Below, piece after piece: positions 58,641 to 64,000 of a stretch of DNA of 64,000 nucleotides. The DNA comes from an uncultured Prevotella sp. (lineage in GTDB: Bacteria; Bacteroidota; Bacteroidia; Bacteroidales; Bacteroidaceae): assembly GCA_946402275.1 (NCBI GenBank), contig CAMIVY010000002.1:80724-144723 (forward strand), in the 5' to 3' direction. A program made the position numbers and the translations under genes. The notes beneath the pieces are model-generated. The model was not told the origin of the DNA, made no database searches, and worked only from the letters and a program-made list of their open reading frames with translations. Every line of letters starts with the position of its first letter. Position 1 is the stretch's first letter.

Positions 58641-60635
58641 TTATGCATAGGAATGCATACCCCCCAAGAAATAGTTCACACCAAAGTAGGTCATGAGAAT
58701 GGTCAGAAAGGCCAGCGTCATATAAACATGATAGTTCAGACGTAGCCGCTGGTGGGCAGGAGCCGCATAGATCATAAACGTGATGAGCGCCCACGTCTCC
58801 TTCGGGTCCCACGACCAATAAGTTCCCCACGACACATTAGCCCAGATGGCACCGATAAAGATGCCGAAGCCCATGAATGTCAGGGCAGGAAAGAGCATCA
58901 GTTGCGACAACAGCTTCATCTCCTCGCTTTTCTTAGGCATCAGGAGTGCGGTGAGTGAACTGATGAAGGTGAGCGACAACAGCGCATAGGCCATCATGAT
59001 GACAGACACGTGAAGGGTCAGCAACGGCGAATCCAGCACCGGCATGAGGTGCGTCATCTGCGGGTCCATCTGCGAGATATGGCTCACCAAGAGGAAGAAG
59101 CCTGCCAAGAGGAAACCAAAGGTGAGCATGATGGGAAACCGGCGACAGGTCACCATCGTCAACAGCATAATAAGCCATGCCAGCGTGAGCATCGTCTCGT
59201 AACCATTCGACATGGGGATAGTGCCAGTCACCACCCACCGCAAGGCGAGGCAGCAGCTTAATGCCAGCCATGAAAAGAGAAGAGTGGTCAAAGAAAAGTG
59301 CGCCCGACCCTTGGCCCAGGAAGGGCAGAAGATATCCATGAGAAACAACAAGAACCCGACAGTGAGACACACCATAAACAAGATAGTGGCAAAGGGCACC
59401 TTGTTATAGATTCGCTCCGCATCCACCCGTATCTTACTGGGCAGCGAGCGTTGTCCGAAGGTCTGCTGATATTCCAGCATCTTGTCCAGATACTGATTAG
59501 CCACCTCGAAGCGTCCCGCCTGAACCTCACCATTCAGCAGGGTGAACACATCGCGGATATACTTCTGGCGTTCCTCGTCCATCGTGTTAGGCAGCGTACT
59601 GGTGGGAGCATACCACGTCACCTTGGCGTGTTCCGCATAGGGGAACACCTTGAGTGGCGTGCCTTGGTGCAGTTGCATGATGAGCATCTGCTTCTCCTCC
59701 ATCTTCATCGGCTTACTCTCCTGTTTCAGAGGTTCCTTCACCCAGTCGTCAAAATAGAAAATGAAACCTGTAAGCACCTGTTCGGCTGTAAACTCCTGAT
59801 AATGACGCTTGCCATAGAGTTTCTTGGTGAAGTCAAGGGCATAGGTCTGCATGGGACACACACGATCGTTATACACCACGAAGAGCTGTCCGAAGCGTTG
59901 CGCCGTCTCCTCCGGCAACACACGCGGCGAAGCACTCGCTGGCGTTGCGTTTGCTATCCCACAGCAGCATACAAGAGCAACGGCTGCACGACGCAGCAAT
60001 TGCCGATAGGCACCTTTGGGATCTACGAGCATCCAAAGGAGTGACACGAAGAGCAACGCATAGCCAGCATAGGTTACAGGGATGCCCCACGGGTCGCTGT
60101 TCATGGCGAGGATGCTGCCATGCAGGTCTTCATCGTAATTGCTCTGATAAAGGCGTATGCCGTGATACGAGGCTATCTGGTTCATCGAGATGGTAAACGG
60201 GCGGTTATCCACCACGACCTGCGATATGTAGTCTGACGGTGCCTCCGTTCCCTCATGATAGGTTATCTCAAACTGCTTTAAAGTGATGCTGAAGGGCAAG
60301 GGATGCTCCTGCATATCAGGCGTCAGATAGGTGTCAACGGGAATGTCCTGGCGCAACACCACCACGCCACGCTGGGCTGTCAGGTGGGTTAACAAGGCAC
60401 CAGCCAGGATAACTACGAACGAGAGGTGGAGCAGCACCACAGAAGGACGGCGCACCCTCCGCCGAATGAAAAAGAAAATGCTGACAGCCGCAAGCAGAGC
60501 CCACAATGCTGAAAACCACCAGGCACCATAGATATGGTCAGCAACATACTGGGTACCTTCGTATTTCTCAACAATCGTGGCAGCTGCCATCACGACAACC
60601 ACCACGACATACATAAAAATAACAGATGTTTTCAT
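58641..60635 (-). CDS. ccsBA: fused ResB-CcsA cytochrome c biogenesis protein
   Basis: 664 aa, system II heme handling. N-terminal ResB/CcsB-like half (membrane helices around 5-25, 30-50, 60-80, then a periplasmic segment and a helix near 190-210), C-terminal CcsA half with about seven helices and the heme-binding WWD segment WGTYWSWDPKETWALI (about 600). Delivers heme across the membrane and attaches it to apocytochrome c. It is the last gene behind the di-heme protein and imelysin, which are likely clients or partners. 31-base gap after the DUF1111 gene. Confidence 0.9.
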   Translation of the reverse strand: MKTSVIFMYVVVVVVMAAATIVEKYEGTQYVADHIYGAWWFSALWALLAAVSIFFFIRRRVRRPSVVLLHLSFVVILAGALLTHLTAQRGVVVLRQDIPVDTYLTPDMQEHPLPFSITLKQFEITYHEGTEAPSDYISQVVVDNRPFTISMNQIASYHGIRLYQSNYDEDLHGSILAMNSDPWGIPVTYAGYALLFVSLLWMLVDPKGAYRQLLRRAAVALVCCCGIANATPASASPRVLPEETAQRFGQLFVVYNDRVCPMQTYALDFTKKLYGKRHYQEFTAEQVLTGFIFYFDDWVKEPLKQESKPMKMEEKQMLIMQLHQGTPLKVFPYAEHAKVTWYAPTSTLPNTMDEERQKYIRDVFTLLNGEVQAGRFEVANQYLDKMLEYQQTFGQRSLPSKIRVDAERIYNKVPFATILFMVCLTVGFLLFLMDIFCPSWAKGRAHFSLTTLLFSWLALSCCLALRWVVTGTIPMSNGYETMLTLAWLIMLLTMVTCRRFPIMLTFGFLLAGFFLLVSHISQMDPQMTHLMPVLDSPLLTLHVSVIMMAYALLSLTFISSLTALLMPKKSEEMKLLSQLMLFPALTFMGFGIFIGAIWANVSWGTYWSWDPKETWALITFMIYAAPAHQRLRLNYHVYMTLAFLTILMTYFGVNYFLGGMHSYA

Positions 60636-60666
60636 GTTTTTATGAACGGAACATAGGAGCCATATA

Positions 60667-62472
60667 TTATATGGATTCTATAAATTTTATCACAGCCTGA
60701 CGGTCGGCTTTTTCAAGATGGTAGAACTTCTCGGCAGCCCTGAAGCCATCAGACTGTCTGGAATAGCCATGCCACATGATAGCCTCCAGCACGCTACGTG
60801 CACGGCAGTCATGCAAGCGGTCGTCAGCACCTGTCAGACGACGGCTCAGTCCCCTACCCCATAGTGGAGTAGTGCGGCACCATCCCGTGCGGATGTCGTT
60901 CTCCATGAACAGACGGTGTTGTACCATATCAGTGTAGGGCCAGATGGTCTGGTTGGGATACTTCGGCAGCAGCTTGGTATAGTCGCCGTCCTTTGCCAGC
61001 CCGTTGGCGTCGGCGTATGCCTTGGTGGCAGCGTCCACCCACATGTTGTCGGCACCTGTCTTCCACGACGGGCGGTGACACTGGGCACAGCCTATCTGCG
61101 TGAAGAGCTGCTTGCCGCGCTTCACGTCGGCATCGTCCAAGTTTCGGGCAGCAGGAACAGCAAGACCGCGGTGCCACACCATGAACTGGTAGTACTGCTT
61201 GTCCGACATCTCCTCTTCGCCTTTGTAGTATTCATCGTTCAAAAGATACTTCTCAAACGTGCTCTTGAAGGCCACGCTGGGCGTGTTCAGCACCTCGTAG
61301 ACGCGCTGGCGGATGCCTTCGTCCGTACCGTCGGCATAGTAGGGATGCAGGATGCTCAGAGGCGACTGTCCGTGCTGTTTGATGTAGCTGATGACTGCGG
61401 CATCCTCGCTCTGTGCCTTGGCCCAGGCTGTGGTGGTGTAGAGCCAGTGGCGGTCGCTGCGGGTGACATTGGTGATGTTCCAGATGGCGTTGGCACCGGC
61501 ACCGTCCTGCAACGAGCCACGCGTCATGGCGTAGGTGAACTTCTTGACGATGCCCTTGCCGTTGTTATGGTTCTTGGTGTCGTTGTAAGGGGCACTATAG
61601 TAAGCCGTAGAGGCAAAATCGTTGGCGGCCTTGTCCCACATGGCGGGATTCAGGTTGACATAGGGAGCTTCCTTGCGGTATTGCTCACGCATGTCATCAT
61701 CGCTGATAGCATCAAGCAGACCAGTACCATAGACACCGATGGTTGACTCTAGGCGTACCTCATAATTAGTAGGTACCGGATTGGTGTTAAAGGCGGTGGC
61801 AGGGATGGTCACCTCAGGATAAATAAGGCTGTACTGCTCACCATCAGGGAAAGTCATCGAGAGACCGCTGGGCATCTCGGTGACATTCTTCCATTCTATT
61901 TTAATCTGACTTTCGTCGATAGGAGCCTTGAAGGGCGACATGGCCTGCGTCTGCGGCATACCCGTCACCTCAGAGATGTAGCTCGATGGAGCAGTGGTAT
62001 AGCGCACGCCGTCCTCGGTGTAGGCTTCGTTAGGATGATAGATGACCAGCAGATAGCCGTTGCCGATGGTGTTGGCACGGTATTCCGTCTGGCGCTTGCC
62101 GTGACCGTACGAGGGGTGACAGGCTATACAGCCGTTGCGCACCCATGCCGGGCCCAGTCCTTTACGGGGAGCCACGTCGAAGGTGTAGAGGTGCTCGAAG
62201 AAGTCCTCACCCGTGTTGAAGTCTTCCTCCATGCCACTGATGTTCTCCACCGCTGGTGCGGCTGCCGAATAACTGGCTTTCTCGGTGGTTCCCAGCTGGC
62301 CGCCGGGGTACCACTCCTCAGCAGTGAACACGTCGTTGGCCTTGCCGAAGCCGCTGTCTGAGGGGGTCAGCTTGCCCAGGTCCTGCGTGTTGTCGCTACT
62401 GTCAGAACAGGCTGTCAACATGCAGGTGCACGCCAACAGCCCGATAAGGGTTTTCTTTGATAGTTGAATCAT
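60667..62472 (-). CDS. di-heme DUF1111 lipoprotein (putative thiol oxidoreductase)
   Basis: 601 aa with lipobox LTAC (Cys22). Two c-type heme motifs: CIACH (about 115-119) and CAQCH (about 455-459); both are followed by long spacing, as in DUF1111 proteins that resemble bacterial di-heme peroxidases. Other features are GYLLVIYHPNEAYTEDG and TPLWGRGLSRR near the C-terminus. Exported and lipid-anchored in the periplasm or outer membrane, needing the CcsBA encoded next. Imelysin/DUF1111 pairs appear in iron-regulated operons; the reaction is unproven. Confidence 0.88.
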   Translation of the reverse strand: MIQLSKKTLIGLLACTCMLTACSDSSDNTQDLGKLTPSDSGFGKANDVFTAEEWYPGGQLGTTEKASYSAAAPAVENISGMEEDFNTGEDFFEHLYTFDVAPRKGLGPAWVRNGCIACHPSYGHGKRQTEYRANTIGNGYLLVIYHPNEAYTEDGVRYTTAPSSYISEVTGMPQTQAMSPFKAPIDESQIKIEWKNVTEMPSGLSMTFPDGEQYSLIYPEVTIPATAFNTNPVPTNYEVRLESTIGVYGTGLLDAISDDDMREQYRKEAPYVNLNPAMWDKAANDFASTAYYSAPYNDTKNHNNGKGIVKKFTYAMTRGSLQDGAGANAIWNITNVTRSDRHWLYTTTAWAKAQSEDAAVISYIKQHGQSPLSILHPYYADGTDEGIRQRVYEVLNTPSVAFKSTFEKYLLNDEYYKGEEEMSDKQYYQFMVWHRGLAVPAARNLDDADVKRGKQLFTQIGCAQCHRPSWKTGADNMWVDAATKAYADANGLAKDGDYTKLLPKYPNQTIWPYTDMVQHRLFMENDIRTGWCRTTPLWGRGLSRRLTGADDRLHDCRARSVLEAIMWHGYSRQSDGFRAAEKFYHLEKADRQAVIKFIESI

Positions 62473-62500
62473 AAAAATATAGTTTGTTTGTTTTTTAGAG

Positions 62501-63790
62501 TTATTCCTCTACTTCCCAGTCCTCGTCGTCCGTGAACTCAATGTTCCAGATGGTGCTGCAATACTTCACGAAGGGAGCAGGCATGGCACCAATCTTGCTG
62601 ATGACATCGTTGAAGGAACCGGTGACGCTGGTGTTCACGGCGCTGGCACCTACGTTCTGGAAGAAGTTGTAGAAGCTGACGCTGGCAGGGCTACCGTTGG
62701 TAGAGCCGTACCATACGTTTCGGATAGAGCGGATGTTGTCCTGGAAGTCGGTGATGGAGTTGTAGCTATAGGGAGACTCCACATACGAGATGTCACCTGC
62801 GGCAAACGGGTTGGCAATCTTGGCAGTACCAACCTCATTGGCAATACCTACACACGAGCCTTCATCGTCAGACAGCACCTGAGCGATAGCCTCCTCGATG
62901 GTGGCGAAGGTGCTCTTGCTGCCTGCCACACCGGCCTGAATCAGGTTGTCGCCATAGTTGAGACCAGCCTCGGTGGTAATGTCCAGACCGGCAGCCTTGA
63001 CTACGCTAACGCGGCTGGCATTCTTCTCACCCTCCCAGGCTACCTGCAACTGGAAGCAGCGCTGCTTCAGCAGGGTGCTGATGGTCTGGGCGTACTTCAG
63101 CTCCTGGGCACCGGTAATCTTCTCGAAGTTCTTGTAGGTGTCGTAACCCTGGAACTCGGCAACCTTACGAGGCTGGCCGTTGCGGAACAGGATGAACTCC
63201 AGGGCGTGGAAGCCCAGGATGGTGGCATCCTCCAGCATCTCGGGCTTCATGCCGCCCTGAAAGTAGCTCAGCAACAGAGAGCGGTTCAGGGGCCAAGAGT
63301 CGATGGTGGGGTCGATGTCGAAGTCTGAGGCGGCACCCATCAGGAATGCCTCAGAACGCTCCCAGTTCTCGCGGGCAGCCTTGAAATCCTCGCAGGCCTT
63401 GTTAATCTGTGCCTGCGTGATATTGCTGGCGGTTAGACCGTTCAGTGTCTTCTCCAGGTCTTCCACATCATCAGCCAGCTTGGTATAGGTGGGTACGATG
63501 ACGTTGCTCACCAGACCGGAGAGCACGTTGCGCAGATAAGCCTCCTGTTCTACATTCAGTTCAGACGTAGCAATGGTCTGGTTGGCAGCCTCAAAGTTGG
63601 TGACCACATCACCGCAGGCTTTGATAGCTGCCTGTCCGTAAGTGGGATCCTTGTACTTAGCATCCGTGCTGATGGTCGATTCGCTGTTGTCTTCCGGCGT
63701 GTTGTTCTTATTATCGTCACTACTGCAAGCGGTGAAAGAGAGGCTCATCATGAGAGCCAGTGAGAGATAGATAGTCTTTTTCATTGTCAC
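62501..63790 (-). CDS. imelysin-family (peptidase M75-like) lipoprotein
   Basis: 429 aa (or from the ATG at 63784). Lipobox FTAC (Cys22). Imelysin signature GFHALEFILF with His195 and Glu198 (GxHxxE), preceded by ARENWERSEAFLMGAASDFDIDP in pieces. These proteins are iron-regulated surface or periplasmic proteins, no longer thought to be ordinary peptidases. First complete gene of the operon here: its start is 14 bases after the stop of the upstream partial gene and its stop is 28 bases before the DUF1111 start. Two consecutive duplicates are common elsewhere; only one is seen here. Confidence 0.9.
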   Translation of the reverse strand: MTMKKTIYLSLALMMSLSFTACSSDDNKNNTPEDNSESTISTDAKYKDPTYGQAAIKACGDVVTNFEAANQTIATSELNVEQEAYLRNVLSGLVSNVIVPTYTKLADDVEDLEKTLNGLTASNITQAQINKACEDFKAARENWERSEAFLMGAASDFDIDPTIDSWPLNRSLLLSYFQGGMKPEMLEDATILGFHALEFILFRNGQPRKVAEFQGYDTYKNFEKITGAQELKYAQTISTLLKQRCFQLQVAWEGEKNASRVSVVKAAGLDITTEAGLNYGDNLIQAGVAGSKSTFATIEEAIAQVLSDDEGSCVGIANEVGTAKIANPFAAGDISYVESPYSYNSITDFQDNIRSIRNVWYGSTNGSPASVSFYNFFQNVGASAVNTSVTGSFNDVISKIGAMPAPFVKYCSTIWNIEFTDDEDWEVEE

Positions 63791-63804
63791 TAATTTTTTT
63801 ATTA

Positions 63805-64000
63805 TTACTTATTACTTTTCAGCTCGTTCAACTGGCGTTGCAAATCATTGATGCGCTCGTTCAGACGGTTAACGTCAGCTTGTTCCTTCTGGATCATCTG
63901 GCGGTGTCCCAACTGGAAGAAACCCTCGTAGGCCACTCCGATATTCAGCGAGGGCTCGTTGTTATACAGGTTCTTCAGGAAGCGCTTCGAATATTCAGCC
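63805..64000 (-). CDS. C-terminal end of an unknown protein with coiled coil
   Basis: Reading without a stop from the window edge, 64 codons end at 63805. The last ~30 residues are a coiled coil (EQADVNRLNERINDLQRQL). Before that, SLNIGVAYEGFFQLGHRQM resembles a beta strand of an outer-membrane protein. It lies 14 bases before the imelysin start, so it belongs to the same operon. Function not determinable from this piece. Confidence 0.7.
   Translation of the reverse strand, partial: AEYSKRFLKNLYNNEPSLNIGVAYEGFFQLGHRQMIQKEQADVNRLNERINDLQRQLNELKSNK

Overview
The window reads as chromosomal DNA of a Bacteroidales bacterium, most likely Prevotellaceae (Prevotella/Segatella/Xylanibacter type). 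The reasons are: promoters of the Bacteroidetes form TTTG-19/20-TAnnTTTG; little use of Shine-Dalgarno sites; a short (290 aa) primary sigma factor; a BT4734-like/VirE primase-helicase pair; an HU-like protein with a low-complexity tail; and the imelysin/DUF1111/CcsBA and LptF/G families. There are no rRNA, tRNA or CRISPR features that I can see. The genus is an inference.

Layout. 1-14.6 kb: a UvrD/PcrA helicase cut by the window edge, a PheC-like periplasmic lipoprotein, an 870-base gene-free stretch with REP-like hairpins and G-quadruplex motifs, two hypothetical genes with a 54-aa membrane microprotein, then three tandem paralogous amidohydrolase lipoproteins next to a membrane-anchored AraC-type regulator, a DUF2975 protein and a promoter-driven remnant of a SpoIIE-type phosphatase. 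15-25 kb: a histidine-kinase-like ATPase without a phosphoacceptor motif, an AraC regulator and dapA; glgB with a histone-H1-like tail; YhcH; a MORN-repeat protein; kdsB; a DnaJ-type chaperone; a 5'-nucleotidase. 25-43 kb: nudC, a MORN/GH25 lysozyme, trmN6, the lon-tgt-lptF/G-DEAD helicase run, rpoD, and an outer-membrane protein overlapping an AddA/AddB-like nuclease pair. 43-46 kb: a HAD phosphatase-panB-MFS operon. 46-52.9 kb: an accessory island with an HU-like protein, HigBA toxin-antitoxin, the VirE-type pair, an unknown 393-aa protein and a RAYT (REP-associated transposase) with a DprA/SLOG-like C-terminal extension. 53-64 kb: a cytidylate-kinase-like gene, tcdA, an exported protein, a RelA-type ppGpp synthetase, a patatin phospholipase, and an operon for c-type cytochrome/iron handling (C-terminal end of an unknown protein, imelysin, di-heme DUF1111 protein, CcsBA).

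The most striking unexplained signal is a 35-base element of five degenerate 7-base units (consensus near TAGAGGT/GAGAGGT). It occurs three times inside coding sequence, twice in relA and once in addB, always in the same frame, so that unrelated proteins carry nearly the same 13-residue insert (L/I-EV-S/R-G...EVR-D/E). Relatives of the repeat sit in intergenic positions and at gene starts and ends. Other notable points are a repeated promoter cassette shared by lon and the cytidylate-kinase gene, several promoters so close to their start codon that the mRNA must be nearly leaderless, and the RAYT with REP-like palindromes in and beside it.
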